In this document: positions 8,901-16,080 of the stretch, in pieces
Layout: every line of letters starts with the position of its first letter
Position numbering within the stretch: the stretch's first letter is position 1
NCBI RefSeq assembly: GCF_022761015.1
Contig: NZ_JAKWJQ010000001.1
Location: 310,001-374,000 of the forward strand
Reading direction: 5' to 3'
Origin: Humibacter sp. RRB41
GTDB taxonomy: Bacteria > Actinomycetota > Actinomycetes > Actinomycetales > Microbacteriaceae
Length of the DNA: 64,000 bases
Notes under the pieces: model-generated
Told to the model about the DNA's origin: nothing
What the model saw: only the letters and a program-made list of their open reading frames with translations
The model's database searches: none
Position numbers and translations under genes: made by a program

Positions 8901-9452
8901 CTCGCGCTGGATGTCTCGCTCATCGATCCGGATGCCCGCGACGTGCCCTCCGCCAAGCTCGACGCGCTGCTCGAGCGGCTCGGCGACCTCGTCGCGGAGG
9001 GACACCGCGCCCTGGTGTTCAGCCAGTTCACGTCGTATCTCGGCAAGGTCGAGCAGCGGCTGGATCAGGCGGGCATCCCGTACGCCTACCTCGATGGATC
9101 GACGCGGCGGCGGGCGGATGTGATCGACGGGTTCCGCGAGGGCGACGCCCCGGTCTTCCTGATCAGCCTCAAGGCCGGCGGATTCGGGCTGACCCTCACC
9201 GAAGCGGACTACGTCTTTCTGCTCGACCCGTGGTGGAACCCCGCTGCCGAGACCCAGGCGATCGACCGCGCTCACCGCATCGGACAGACGAAGCAGGTGA
9301 TCGTGTACCGCATGGTGGCATCCGACACCATCGAGGAGAAGGTGGTGCAGCTCGCCCAGCAGAAGGCGGAGCTGTTCGACGCCGTGCTCGACGACGACGG
9401 CGCCTTCTCGTCGACGCTCTCGGCCGACGACATCCGCGCCCTGCTGGAGTGA
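5958..9452 (+). CDS. SWIM zinc-finger SNF2-family helicase/ATPase
   Basis: Protein of about 1164 residues. A SWIM finger sits at residues 83-93 (CSCPVGTKCKH, CxCx5CxH). A long middle region carries the bacterial SNF2-associated domain. The SNF2 ATPase core follows: DDMGLGKT around 706-713, DEAQ box near 820 and motif VI QAIDRAHRIGQTKQ near 1101. Such proteins translocate on double-stranded DNA and are linked to repair or removal of bound proteins. The start is GTG at 5958 or 5964; the gap from deoD is 51 bases. Oddity: between helicase motifs I and Ia there is a low-complexity SSPSERSESKGEPF segment that looks like a translated intergenic repeat. Confidence 0.93.
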   Translation: MRVPGSWFPLVELGAVRAYVGDAVLQRARSYASDAVLELAWKAGTLEATVVGTASSPYRCWVTLLPPAGTGKGAGYRPTASGCSCPVGTKCKHVAAAMLASRERSSAATKALTADGGGWRSAVRTLTSGAATSREFTPLALIVEVRERVRRRSQGRWARTAEAFQAATRASDRLDVTVRVGAPGKRGWVNAQVGWGSLNYRTYEFGYDPAQLRWFVEFETLARAAPGRYFTGDGTRMTLVEFASPLLWKMLADAPARGIRIVSGDKNGAVALAANAEFELAASTDADGALTLRPRIVVDGAQTDAARVHPIGDHGIAVVDWPTDSTPSGAEPGASITLAPTAAALTPELLALARGGTIDVPADEVAEFTRDAYPALARTVGVRAADASTKLPELAPPTLVLSAEFRKRQTVALTWTWEYAAGGKVTSIPVAGGTSARGLRDERAERDTVDGLLAAVPQVAPRAAIENGFGEALADAEPALVDRVLTGIDAAEWVANVLPEIESMIAGVPEGEAERIRIDVVGERIDYTELTETPELTVTTVPTDQRDWFDLGVLVTVAGRSIPFMPLFRALATGRQKLLLVDHSYLSLKQPVFDRLKELLTEAEGLAEWETGPRISRYQATLWADFEDLADASLPAVEWRESVEGLLALSAGPAGGELPDTDAGTALVEHAPLPKGLAADLRHYQRDGYDWLVFLWNHGLGGVLADDMGLGKTLQTLALIAHARESAASAPSSSPSERSESKGEPFLVVVPSSVVGTWVSEAARFTPGLRVASVTATGRKRGAPLAELADGIDIVITTYTVFRLDNADFAALPWSGLVLDEAQFVKNHASQAHRLARDLNAPFKLAVTGTPLENNLLELWAMFSIVAPGLFPSRRAFTEEYVKPIAAAASPVHGTDAAHGAIRLRRLRRRIRPLLLRRTKDLVAPELPPKQEQVLRIDLDPKHRRVYDTWLQRERQKVLGLLDDLDRQRFIVYRSITLLRMLALDVSLIDPDARDVPSAKLDALLERLGDLVAEGHRALVFSQFTSYLGKVEQRLDQAGIPYAYLDGSTRRRADVIDGFREGDAPVFLISLKAGGFGLTLTEADYVFLLDPWWNPAAETQAIDRAHRIGQTKQVIVYRMVASDTIEEKVVQLAQQKAELFDAVLDDDGAFSSTLSADDIRALLE
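8149..8192 (+). repeat. repeat-like GAGCGNAGCGAGTCGAAGGG insert inside the helicase gene
   Basis: The stretch around GAGCGAGCGCAGCGAGTCGA (8162-8181) is a partly palindromic sequence of the kind usually found between actinobacterial genes. Here it is read in frame as SPSERSESKG within the SNF2 ATPase, between the GKT motif and the next strand. It keeps the frame, so the gene remains intact. Confidence 0.45.
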
Positions 9453-9524
9453 ACCCGACCCCGGCCGACCCGATGGTCGCGAATCGGTTTGCAACCGCCC
9501 GTGACGGCAATTTTAGTTAGATGG

Positions 9525-9553
9525 TTGATTGTTAGAGCTCTAACTGTTAGAGT
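9525..9553 (+). promoter_or_regulatory. promoter with 14-bp palindromic operator before the marR-type gene
   Basis: TTGATT (-35, 9525-9530) and TAGAGT (-10, 9548-9553) are separated by exactly 17 bases. The spacer contains the perfect palindrome GTTAGAGCTCTAAC (9531-9544), and a half-copy GTTAGAG overlaps the -10. The -10 ends 7 bases before the ATG at 9561, so transcription would start at or next to the start codon. This is textbook autorepression geometry for a MarR dimer. Confidence 0.75.
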
Positions 9554-9560
9554 TTGAAAC

Positions 9561-10004
9561 ATGGCACGGGAGAACGAGAGATTCAGCGGTCTGCAGCTGC
9601 TGCGCTGGATCGGCTGGGCCCAGCGCAAGGCAGCCGAAGACTGGGTTCGCGAACGCGGAATCAGCATGGAGCAGGGCTTCGTGCTCGGCTATCTCGAGCA
9701 GGATCCCGGTGCCATACAGCGAGACATCGCCAAGATGACCCGCACGAGCGCCGCCAGCGTGTCGAGCATGCTGCAAGGGCTCGAACGCCGAGGTCTCATC
9801 GAGCGACGTACCGAAAACGGCGACGAGCGCAGTAAACGCGTCTATGCCACCGAGGCGGGCACCGAGCTGATCGCGGGCTTCGAAGACGCGATGCTCGCGG
9901 CCGACGAGACGATCCTCGCGCCCCTGAACGAGGACGAGCGCGACCAGCTCGACTCGCTGCTGAAGAAGATCACGGCGGCGCTTCCGCAACCCGAGCGCCC
10001 GTAG
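9561..10004 (+). CDS. MarR-family transcriptional regulator
   Basis: Winged-helix regulator of 147 residues: recognition helix region TRTSAASVSSMLQGLERRGLI followed by the ERRTENGDERSKRVYAT wing. It lies 98 bases before a MATE efflux gene on the same strand and begins without a Shine-Dalgarno, right behind a palindrome-bearing promoter at 9525-9553. By context it represses itself and the exporter and releases when a toxic small molecule binds. The ligand is unknown. Confidence 0.92.
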   Translation: MARENERFSGLQLLRWIGWAQRKAAEDWVRERGISMEQGFVLGYLEQDPGAIQRDIAKMTRTSAASVSSMLQGLERRGLIERRTENGDERSKRVYATEAGTELIAGFEDAMLAADETILAPLNEDERDQLDSLLKKITAALPQPERP

Positions 10005-10102
10005 CGGCGCAGCCGTCCACCAACTACTCACCTAGTCACGCACCCACCTCGTCGCGTCGGCGCGTTCCGACGCCATGTCGTCATGCCCTGAAGGGAGCAA
10101 TC

Positions 10103-11548
10103 ATGAGCACCGCAACCATCGAAATCCCACCGAAGTCCGACGTCGTCGGATCGAACCGCTGGTACCTCTCCGTCGCGCCGATCGTTCGCGCACTCGTGCA
10201 CCTGTGTGTGCCGATGGCCGCAGGAATGGTCGTCGGCGCCGTCTACAACGTCATCAACGCCGGATTCATCGGCTCCCTGCACGACTCCGTGCTGCTCGCG
10301 GCCATCACGTTCGGAACCCCCTTGCTCGGCCTCGTGATGGCGGTCGGCGGCGTCTTCGGCGTCGGCGGCGGCGCGCTGATTTCGCGGCTGCTCGGGGCAT
10401 CCGAGAAGGATGCCTCCCAGGCCGACGAGATCAAGCACGTCTCGTCGTTCGCGGTCTGGGGCTCGGTCATCGTCGGCGTCATCCTCGGCATCCTCGGCCT
10501 GATCTTCCTGAACCCGTTGGTGTCGCTGCTCGGAGCGGATGCCGCCGCCGTGCCCGCCACGAGCGCCTACGTCGCCGTCTTCCTCTGCTTCGTGCCGGTG
10601 CTCGCCGTCGCGTTCTGTCTCGAACAGCTCGTGCGCGCCGAGGGTGCAGCCCGGCAGTCCATGATCGGCCTGATCGCCTCCACGATCGCGAACCTCGTGT
10701 TCGACGTGCTCTTCATCCTTGTGCTGCACTGGGGCGTCGCCGGTGCAGCGCTCGCCATCGGACTGTCGAACCTCGTCAGCGTCGTGTACTACATGACGTG
10801 GCTGCAACGCCACAGCGACCACATCAACCTGGCACCGCGCTGGTTCACACTGCGGGCATCCGTGTTGAAGCCGGTCTTCAGCGTCGGAATGGGCGAGCTG
10901 CTCCAGTCGGCCTTCCTCATCGTCACCAGCCTGGTGCTGAACAACCTCGCCGTGCACTACGGAGACGGACCGCTTGCGGCCATGGGCGTTGCCGTACGCA
11001 TCGCACAGGTGCCCGAGTTCTTGATCATGGGCATCACGATCGGAGTGCTGCCCTTGCTCGCCTACTCGTTCGGCAAGGGCGATGCCAAGAGACTCTCGTC
11101 TGCACTGCGTGCCTCCTCCGTCGCCGTCGGCGGCATAGCGGCCTTCTTCTTCGTGCTGGTCTTCCTGTTCCGTGATCAGCTGTTCTCGATCTTCTCGTCG
11201 GACCAGTCGTTGCTCGGTATCGGCGTCACGATCTTGACCGCCCAGCTCGTGGCGATGATCGGCAACGGCTTCACGGGCCTCATCACCTCTCTGCTGCAGG
11301 CGACCGGGCGAGGGACCGCGGCGATCGTGCTGTCGATGGCGCAGGGTGTGCTGTTCATCCCGATCGTGATCGTCGCGAACCTCTGGTTCGGGCTGACCGG
11401 CATCATCTGGGCGCTCACGGTGACCGAGATCATCGTGCTCATCGTCGGCATCGTGCTGTGGCTCGCATCGCGAGGGGCGATCGTTCGAGGACTCGCCGAC
11501 GGCAGCCCGGAGCGCGCCGAGCTCGCCCTCGAGCAGGCCGAGGGCTGA
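10103..11548 (+). CDS. MATE-family efflux transporter (MepA-like)
   Basis: Integral membrane antiporter of 481 residues with about 12 hydrophobic segments in two homologous halves. Typical MATE features are the first-helix region LCVPMAAGMVVGAVYNVINAGFIG and the LEQLVRAEGAARQSMIGLIASTIANLVFDVLFI helix pair. It should export cationic drugs or metabolites using the H+ or Na+ gradient. GGGAG precedes the ATG. Pairing with the MarR regulator upstream marks an inducible drug-efflux unit. A GC-rich hairpin follows the stop. Confidence 0.92.
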   Translation: MSTATIEIPPKSDVVGSNRWYLSVAPIVRALVHLCVPMAAGMVVGAVYNVINAGFIGSLHDSVLLAAITFGTPLLGLVMAVGGVFGVGGGALISRLLGASEKDASQADEIKHVSSFAVWGSVIVGVILGILGLIFLNPLVSLLGADAAAVPATSAYVAVFLCFVPVLAVAFCLEQLVRAEGAARQSMIGLIASTIANLVFDVLFILVLHWGVAGAALAIGLSNLVSVVYYMTWLQRHSDHINLAPRWFTLRASVLKPVFSVGMGELLQSAFLIVTSLVLNNLAVHYGDGPLAAMGVAVRIAQVPEFLIMGITIGVLPLLAYSFGKGDAKRLSSALRASSVAVGGIAAFFFVLVFLFRDQLFSIFSSDQSLLGIGVTILTAQLVAMIGNGFTGLITSLLQATGRGTAAIVLSMAQGVLFIPIVIVANLWFGLTGIIWALTVTEIIVLIVGIVLWLASRGAIVRGLADGSPERAELALEQAEG

Positions 11549-11563
11549 CGGCGCCCGGCCGCA

Positions 11564-11581
11564 GGCCGTCTGCGGACGGCC
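11564..11581 (+). terminator. GC-rich hairpin after the MATE gene
   Basis: GGCCGTC (11564-11570) pairs with GACGGCC (11575-11581) around a 4-base loop, 15 bases after the MATE stop. No T tract follows, as is common in high-GC actinobacteria, so termination is inferred from position and stem stability. Confidence 0.5.
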
Positions 11582-11717
11582 GGCAGCCAGCACGAGTCGC
11601 TGCGATTGCTCAAAGTGAGAAGCAACCGGCGGCTGTCGATCTCGCGCCACCGTGCGCGTCGGTATGAGTGAGGCCCAGACCGGGCCCATTCGCCACAGAA
11701 GAGACGAGGATGACCTC

Positions 11718-12053
11718 ATGGCCGAATACCTGCTCCTGATCAACACCGACGAGTCGGTCTACGCACAGACCGACATCGACATGACTGCCGACCACGATGC
11801 GTTCCGCGCGCGGCACGCCGACGTGATCCTCGGAGGCGCCGGACTGTACGGATCCGACACCGCCACCACCGTGCGCACCGACGGCACAGGAAATGCCGTC
11901 GTCACGGACGGCCTCTTCGCCGAGAGCAAAGAGGTGATGGGCGGCTACTACCTCATCGACGTCCCCGACCTCGATGCGGCGATCGCCGTCGCGAAGGATG
12001 TGCCGGCCTACCGAGGAGGCATCGAGATCCGGCCCGTCATGGTGCGGAACTGA
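11718..12053 (+). CDS. YCII/DGPF-domain protein
   Basis: Small cytosolic protein of 111 residues with the YCII-related fold: MAEYLLLINTDES, FAESKEVMGGYYLIDVPDLDAAIAVAKDVP and GGIEIRPVM are typical. The family is an old ferredoxin-like fold of uncertain chemistry. In actinobacteria and proteobacteria these genes sit directly before ECF42-type sigma factors, exactly as here (stop and next start 2 bases apart). The ATG at 11718 is preferred over upstream in-frame starts because the domain begins there. Confidence 0.88.
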   Translation: MAEYLLLINTDESVYAQTDIDMTADHDAFRARHADVILGGAGLYGSDTATTVRTDGTGNAVVTDGLFAESKEVMGGYYLIDVPDLDAAIAVAKDVPAYRGGIEIRPVMVRN

Positions 12054-12055
12054 CC

Positions 12056-13369
12056 GTGTCCGCCGGCGCGAACACCGCGGCAGAGGTCGCAGCGGCTGTC
12101 GCCGATGCGCACCGACGCGAGTGGGCGTTCGTGCTGGCGGCGACGGTGCGCGTCACCGGTGATCTCGACGACGCGGAGGAGGCGGTGCAGGATGCCTACG
12201 CCCGTGCCCTCGAGACCTGGCCGGCCCGCGGCATCCCGGCCAACACAGGGGCGTGGTTGACGACCGCTGCCAAGCGCCGGGCCCTCGACCTGCTGCGCAG
12301 AGCGGATGTCTCGCGCCGCGCGCTCCCGAAGCTGGTCGGCATCGAGGGGGCCGCGGCATCCGCTCCGCCGAGTCCGCTCGGTGCTCGCGATGCCCCCGAT
12401 GCCGACGACGCCGAGAACAGCGTCGTCGCCGATGACCGGCTCCGCCTGATCTTCACCTGCTGCCATCCGGCGCTCGCGTTCGAAGCGCGGGTGGCGCTGA
12501 CCTTGCGCATGGTGTGCGGGCTCACGACGACGGAGGTCGCGCGGGCTTTCCTCGTGTCGGAGCCGACGATGGCGGCACGGATCACGCGGGCGAAGCGCAA
12601 GATCGCGGCGGCCGGCATCCCGTATGCGGTGCCGGCGGAAGCGGACATCCGTGAGCGGGTCGCCGGCGTGATCGACGTCGTGCATCTCGTCTACACGACC
12701 GGTCACACCGCGCCGGAGGGCACTTCGCTGTCGCGGCGGGATCTGACCGAACGGGCCATCGAGCTTTCGGAACTACTGCGGCTGCTGCTCCCGAAAGACC
12801 GGGATGTCGCGGGTCTTCTCGCGCTGATCTATCTCACCGAGGCGCGCAGGGCCTCCCGAACGGATGCCGACGGCGACGAGGTCATGCTCGAGCACCAGGA
12901 CCGATCGCGCTGGGACCGTGCGTACATCGACAAAGGGCTCGCCTTGCTGGCGACCGCTGTGGACGGTGCAGCGCCCTCCCGCCTCACAGTGCTCGCCGCG
13001 ATCGGCGCCGTGCACGACTGCAGCCCCACCTGGGAGCAGACGGACTGGCGCCGCATCGCCCTGCTCTACGACACGCTTCTCGCGGTGTGGCCATCGCCGG
13101 TCGTCGAGCTCAATCGGGCCATCGCGATCGGCTTCGCCGAGAGTGCGCAGAGCGGTCTCGACCTGCTCGACGGGCTCGCGGTGGAGCCGAGCCTCGTGAG
13201 GTATCCGTATCTCCAGGCTGCGCGTGCCGGCATGCTCGTCAGGCTCGGGAGGCGCGACGAAGCCGTCGCGGCGTACGACGAGGCGATCGCGTTGAGTGGC
13301 AACAAACGCGAGCAGGACCACTTGCGCAGACAGCGGGGCGCAGCGGGCGGATTCTCTGCATTCGGATGA
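12056..13369 (+). CDS. ECF42-type RNA polymerase sigma factor with C-terminal TPR region
   Basis: Protein of 437 residues. Sigma region 2 is DLDDAEEAVQDAYARALETWP and region 4 is LTLRMVCGLTTTEVARAFLVSEPTMAARITRAKRKI. A long C-terminal helical/TPR part carries VELNRAIAIGFAE and EAVAAYDEAIAL. That extension replaces the usual anti-sigma partner in the ECF42 group, and association with a YCII/DGPF gene immediately upstream is the group's genomic signature. The start is GTG at 12056, 2 bases after the YCII stop. Its targets are unknown; ECF42 factors typically transcribe their own DGPF genes. Confidence 0.9.
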   Translation: MSAGANTAAEVAAAVADAHRREWAFVLAATVRVTGDLDDAEEAVQDAYARALETWPARGIPANTGAWLTTAAKRRALDLLRRADVSRRALPKLVGIEGAAASAPPSPLGARDAPDADDAENSVVADDRLRLIFTCCHPALAFEARVALTLRMVCGLTTTEVARAFLVSEPTMAARITRAKRKIAAAGIPYAVPAEADIRERVAGVIDVVHLVYTTGHTAPEGTSLSRRDLTERAIELSELLRLLLPKDRDVAGLLALIYLTEARRASRTDADGDEVMLEHQDRSRWDRAYIDKGLALLATAVDGAAPSRLTVLAAIGAVHDCSPTWEQTDWRRIALLYDTLLAVWPSPVVELNRAIAIGFAESAQSGLDLLDGLAVEPSLVRYPYLQAARAGMLVRLGRRDEAVAAYDEAIALSGNKREQDHLRRQRGAAGGFSAFG

Positions 13370-13464
13370 CTTCCAGATAACAGACGGATAACATGGGCAA
13401 CGCCGTGCCGCCAACCGCGTCATAGGACTGCCCGCCGAACGTCTCTGCCCCCGAAAACGCCTCT

Positions 13465-14643
13465 GTGTCAAACTCGATGTCTGCATCCCGCCCGCCAGAG
13501 GGTTCGGCTGCGCCATCGAACACGGGCGAACAGGCCTTCGGCAGCAGGCGAGAGCGCCGGGCATACGAAGAGGCGCAGCAGGCAGCACGTGATGCGGCCG
13601 CCGGCACCCTTCAGGCGAATGCGCTGAGCGAGACACAGGGCGCTGCCGACGACGTTCGAGCAGCGGATGCCCGCCTCGACGAGGCGCGTCGCTCCACCCA
13701 CGCCGCTCGTTCCCATCGTGTGCAGCCGGTGGAGGCCGCACCGCAGACGGGCCGGGTGCGGGTTCGCACCGAGGGACTCGCCGGTGTGCAGCCGGGTGTC
13801 TCGAGGGCTTCCGCATCGGCGGCATCCGCACGACTGGCATCCGCGTCGCGTCGTCGCATCGTGAGGCCAGCGCCGGTCGCAGCCCCGAAGAGGCGTCGCA
13901 AGTCGGCGCTCGCGAGGGTGATCGCGAAGGTCGGCATCATGGTCACGGCCATCGGCATGGTCGCCACCACAGCGGTTCCCGCGTACGCGAGGCTCGACGT
14001 GCCGACGGTGGTCGACATCGCGGCCGGACGCGCCCAGACCCTCGCTGTCGGCACGGTGCAGTCGGGCTCCATCTCCCGCGACAACTACGGTGCCCACACG
14101 CAATCCGCTGCCCTCGACTCGACGCTCGGAACGGTCGTTGCGCCCGAGGTGCAGGCCCTCGCGCAGCAACTCATGACGGCCGTCGCGCAGGGCAGGCTGG
14201 TCGGGAGCACACCCGATCACATCCCGGAGATCCGCTACCTCGCAGAGGGTCAGGTCGTACCGGACTGCGGCATCGACTATCGCGTGCTGCAGACCATCGC
14301 GTTCGCTCTCACGAAGTTCAACTCGGTGGGTGTCAGCGACATCAACCGTCTCTGCACCGGCCAGATCGAAGGTGCCGGTGTCGACTCGCCGCACTACACG
14401 AACGGCGGGGGTCACGCCGTCGACTTCTACCTGCTCAACGGCCAATCGCTCACCGGCGGGGACCCGGCTTCGCTGCAGCTGATCGAAGACCTCGATGCCG
14501 TCGTGCCGACGGACTCGACAGTCGGCCAGGAGGAGTGCCGCTCGAGCATGTCGTTCGCGCACTTCCAGCAGATCGACGACACCTGCAACCACGTGCACAT
14601 CGACTTCGGCAACGCGGAGGGCACCAGCCTGCTCGGCAGCTGA
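13465..14643 (+). CDS. membrane-anchored exported protein with LAS-peptidase-like metal motif
   Basis: Protein of about 392 residues. The Ser/Ala/Arg-rich cytosolic N-terminus runs to about residue 150. One hydrophobic segment (VIAKVGIMVTAIGMVATTAV) ends in AYA, an apparent signal-peptidase-like site. The extracytoplasmic C-terminal domain carries two metal-ligand-like motifs, GGGHAVDFY and CNHVHIDFG, which resemble the His/Asp and HxH ligands of LAS (M15/VanY-like) cell-wall peptidases. The spacing around the first motif is not canonical, so activity is uncertain. The start is GTG 13465 or ATG 13477. A peptidoglycan-related role is inference only. Confidence 0.7.
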   Translation: MSNSMSASRPPEGSAAPSNTGEQAFGSRRERRAYEEAQQAARDAAAGTLQANALSETQGAADDVRAADARLDEARRSTHAARSHRVQPVEAAPQTGRVRVRTEGLAGVQPGVSRASASAASARLASASRRRIVRPAPVAAPKRRRKSALARVIAKVGIMVTAIGMVATTAVPAYARLDVPTVVDIAAGRAQTLAVGTVQSGSISRDNYGAHTQSAALDSTLGTVVAPEVQALAQQLMTAVAQGRLVGSTPDHIPEIRYLAEGQVVPDCGIDYRVLQTIAFALTKFNSVGVSDINRLCTGQIEGAGVDSPHYTNGGGHAVDFYLLNGQSLTGGDPASLQLIEDLDAVVPTDSTVGQEECRSSMSFAHFQQIDDTCNHVHIDFGNAEGTSLLGS

Positions 14644-14759
14644 CCGCGTCGCGGTTCCCGATGCGGGTCGGGGGCCCCACTCCGGCCCGGCGATCCCACT
14701 CCTCGTTCGCCCCGTTCCGCCACCAACCTGCCCCGCAGATGCGGCCCGCGCCGCCGCGC

Positions 14760-14833
14760 AGCACTAATTCAGGCTGCGGGGCATCCCATCGACGTAGCGT
14801 CGCCGTACTGCCGATTTCTCCTGAATTGGTGCT
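14760..14833. repeat. palindrome-bounded element 1 (TTCAGG ... CCTGAA)
   Basis: The arms AGCACTAATTCAGG and CCTGAATTGGTGCT are inverted repeats with one mismatch. They enclose a 46-base core between TTCAGG (14768-14773) and CCTGAA (14820-14825). A second element of exactly the same core length lies at 14935-15001. Confidence 0.6.
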
Positions 14834-14934
14834 ACGGAGCGGAGCGAAGCCAGCCGCAGAGCGCGGCGGAGCGGAGCGTGCTGCGGGTGCCGGGCACGGG
14901 CCTGGCGCGGCCCCATCAACTCGGTGCAGCCACC

Positions 14935-15001
14935 CGTTTTCAGGCGCAGAGGCGAGGCATCGACAAAAGGTGGACATACGGCCGAGATCTCCTGAAAAGC
15001 G
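14935..15001. repeat. palindrome-bounded element 2 (TTTTCAGG ... CCTGAAAA)
   Basis: TTTTCAGG (14937-14944) and CCTGAAAA (14991-14998) are perfect inverted arms around a 46-base core. That core agrees with the core of element 1 at 28 of 46 positions without gaps, including GCATCGAC-like and TCTCCTGAA-adjacent blocks. Confidence 0.6.
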
Positions 15002-15142
15002 GTTGCGCGCCAACATGCCAGCCCGACGGGGCGGGATGCCCACCCGTCGCATCGGGATGCCACCCCATCGGGGCGGGCGCAGTCCCGATCTCGCGTCGGG
15101 TGCAGAGCGCCAACCCGAGGCACCACTTGCGGAATACTTTTG

Positions 15143-15156
15143 AACGATATATCGTT
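15143..15156. promoter_or_regulatory. padR operator: 14-bp perfect palindrome AACGATATATCGTT
   Basis: AACGATATATCGTT is fully symmetric and lies 35 bases before the padR-type start. It sits between a possible -35 (TTGAAC, 15140-15145) and -10 (TTAGAT, 15165-15170), although that spacing is long at 19. A second inverted repeat, GTTGAC and GTCAAC (15154-15159, 15172-15177), overlaps it. PadR proteins typically repress their own promoters through AT-rich palindromes like this. Confidence 0.65.
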
Positions 15157-15190
15157 GACCTGTCTTAGATAGTCAACATAAGGAGTTTTC

Positions 15191-15937
15191 ATGAGAGACG
15201 ATTATTTCCCCGGCGACGCCCATCGTCGCCACCACCCGTATCAGGACCGCGCAGACCAGTGCGGCCGCGGCCATGGGCCGCACCGGTTCCACCACGACGA
15301 CGCCAACGGTGCCGGGCACCACGGTTCCGGTCACGGTGCACCCCACGAGCACCACGAGCGTCACGACGGTCAGGGGTCGCCTGACCAGGGCGACTTCCCC
15401 TTCCCCGGTGGCTTCGGCCGTCGCGGATTCGGTCCGTCGTTCGATCCGCGCGGGTTCGACCCCGCCGTGCTCGCCGCCTTCGGAACCCGCGGACGCAAGC
15501 GTGCGTCGCGCGGAGACATCCGTGCTGCCATCCTGTCCCTGCTCGCCGATGGACCGAAGAACGGCTACGCGCTGATCAAGGCCATCGCCGAGAAGACCGA
15601 CGGCCTCTGGAAGCCGAGCCCCGGCTCGGTGTACCCGACGCTGCAGCAGCTCGTCGACGAGGAGCTCGTGGAGGCGACCGGCGATGGCCGGCGCACCGAC
15701 TACGAGCTCACCGATGCGGGCAAGGCCTACGTCGCCGAGCACCAGTCGGAGCTCGACGCGGCCTGGAAGGCCACCCCCGGACGCACCGAGGCGGATGCCG
15801 CGCTGCACGAATCCATCGGCAAGCTGATGGGCGTCGTGCACCAGTTCCGTTTCGCGTCGACCGATGAGCAGCGCAAGCAGGCCGTCGAGAAGATCGACGA
15901 GCTGCGCAAGGCGCTGTACCTCATCCTCGCGGAGTGA
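15191..15937 (+). CDS. PadR-family transcriptional regulator with histidine-rich N-terminal arm
   Basis: Protein of 248 residues. The C-terminal half is a standard PadR winged helix: RGDIRAAILSLLADGPKNGYALIKAI, then SPGSVYPTLQQLVDEELVEA and RTDYELTDAGKAY, followed by the dimerisation helices. Unusually, about 90 residues precede it, with dense His, Gly and Asp (for example HHDDANGAGHHGSGHGAPHE). That composition suggests metal binding or a charged disordered tail. AAGGAG lies 5 bases before the ATG. A perfect palindrome in its promoter points to autoregulation. No exporter or stress gene is adjacent, so the regulon is unknown. Confidence 0.92.
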   Translation: MRDDYFPGDAHRRHHPYQDRADQCGRGHGPHRFHHDDANGAGHHGSGHGAPHEHHERHDGQGSPDQGDFPFPGGFGRRGFGPSFDPRGFDPAVLAAFGTRGRKRASRGDIRAAILSLLADGPKNGYALIKAIAEKTDGLWKPSPGSVYPTLQQLVDEELVEATGDGRRTDYELTDAGKAYVAEHQSELDAAWKATPGRTEADAALHESIGKLMGVVHQFRFASTDEQRKQAVEKIDELRKALYLILAE

Positions 15938-15963
15938 TCTCCGGGTCGCCTCCGCGTCATCTC

Positions 15964-16046
15964 GTCGAACCGGCACTGTCTCGTCGGGCCGCCCCTGAAT
16001 TCACGTGAATTCGGGGGTGGGCTCGGCGATTCAGTGCCGGTTCGAC
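15964..16046. terminator. nested inverted repeats between convergent genes
   Basis: Two perfect 15-base arms (15964-15978 and 16032-16046, GTCGAACCGGCACTG and its complement) enclose a second palindrome centred on GAATTCACGTGAATTC (15997-16012), itself flanked by C and G runs. The structure lies between padR (plus) and the ychJ-like gene (minus), which is right for a bidirectional terminator. No T tracts are present. Confidence 0.55.
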
Positions 16047-16080
16047 GCATGTGGGCTGGGTGAGGATGCGCTGGCGCAGG

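Larger units (their letters stand above)
14644..15142. other. about 500-bp gene-free stretch before padR
   Basis: No credible coding frame; all open frames lack family features or ribosome sites. It contains the two paired palindromic elements described separately and a purine-biased GGAGCGGAGCG run near 14836-14880. The last 50 bases form the padR promoter region. Confidence 0.6.

Noticed and set aside
6054-9494. A 1146-codon minus-strand frame opposite the SNF2 helicase
   Set aside because: Exact antisense of the helicase codons; typical high-GC shadow with no domain and no ribosome site.
10028-11746. Minus-strand frame of 572 codons opposite the MATE gene
   Set aside because: His/Asp/Glu-rich antisense pattern of a hydrophobic membrane protein gene; not a real acidic protein.
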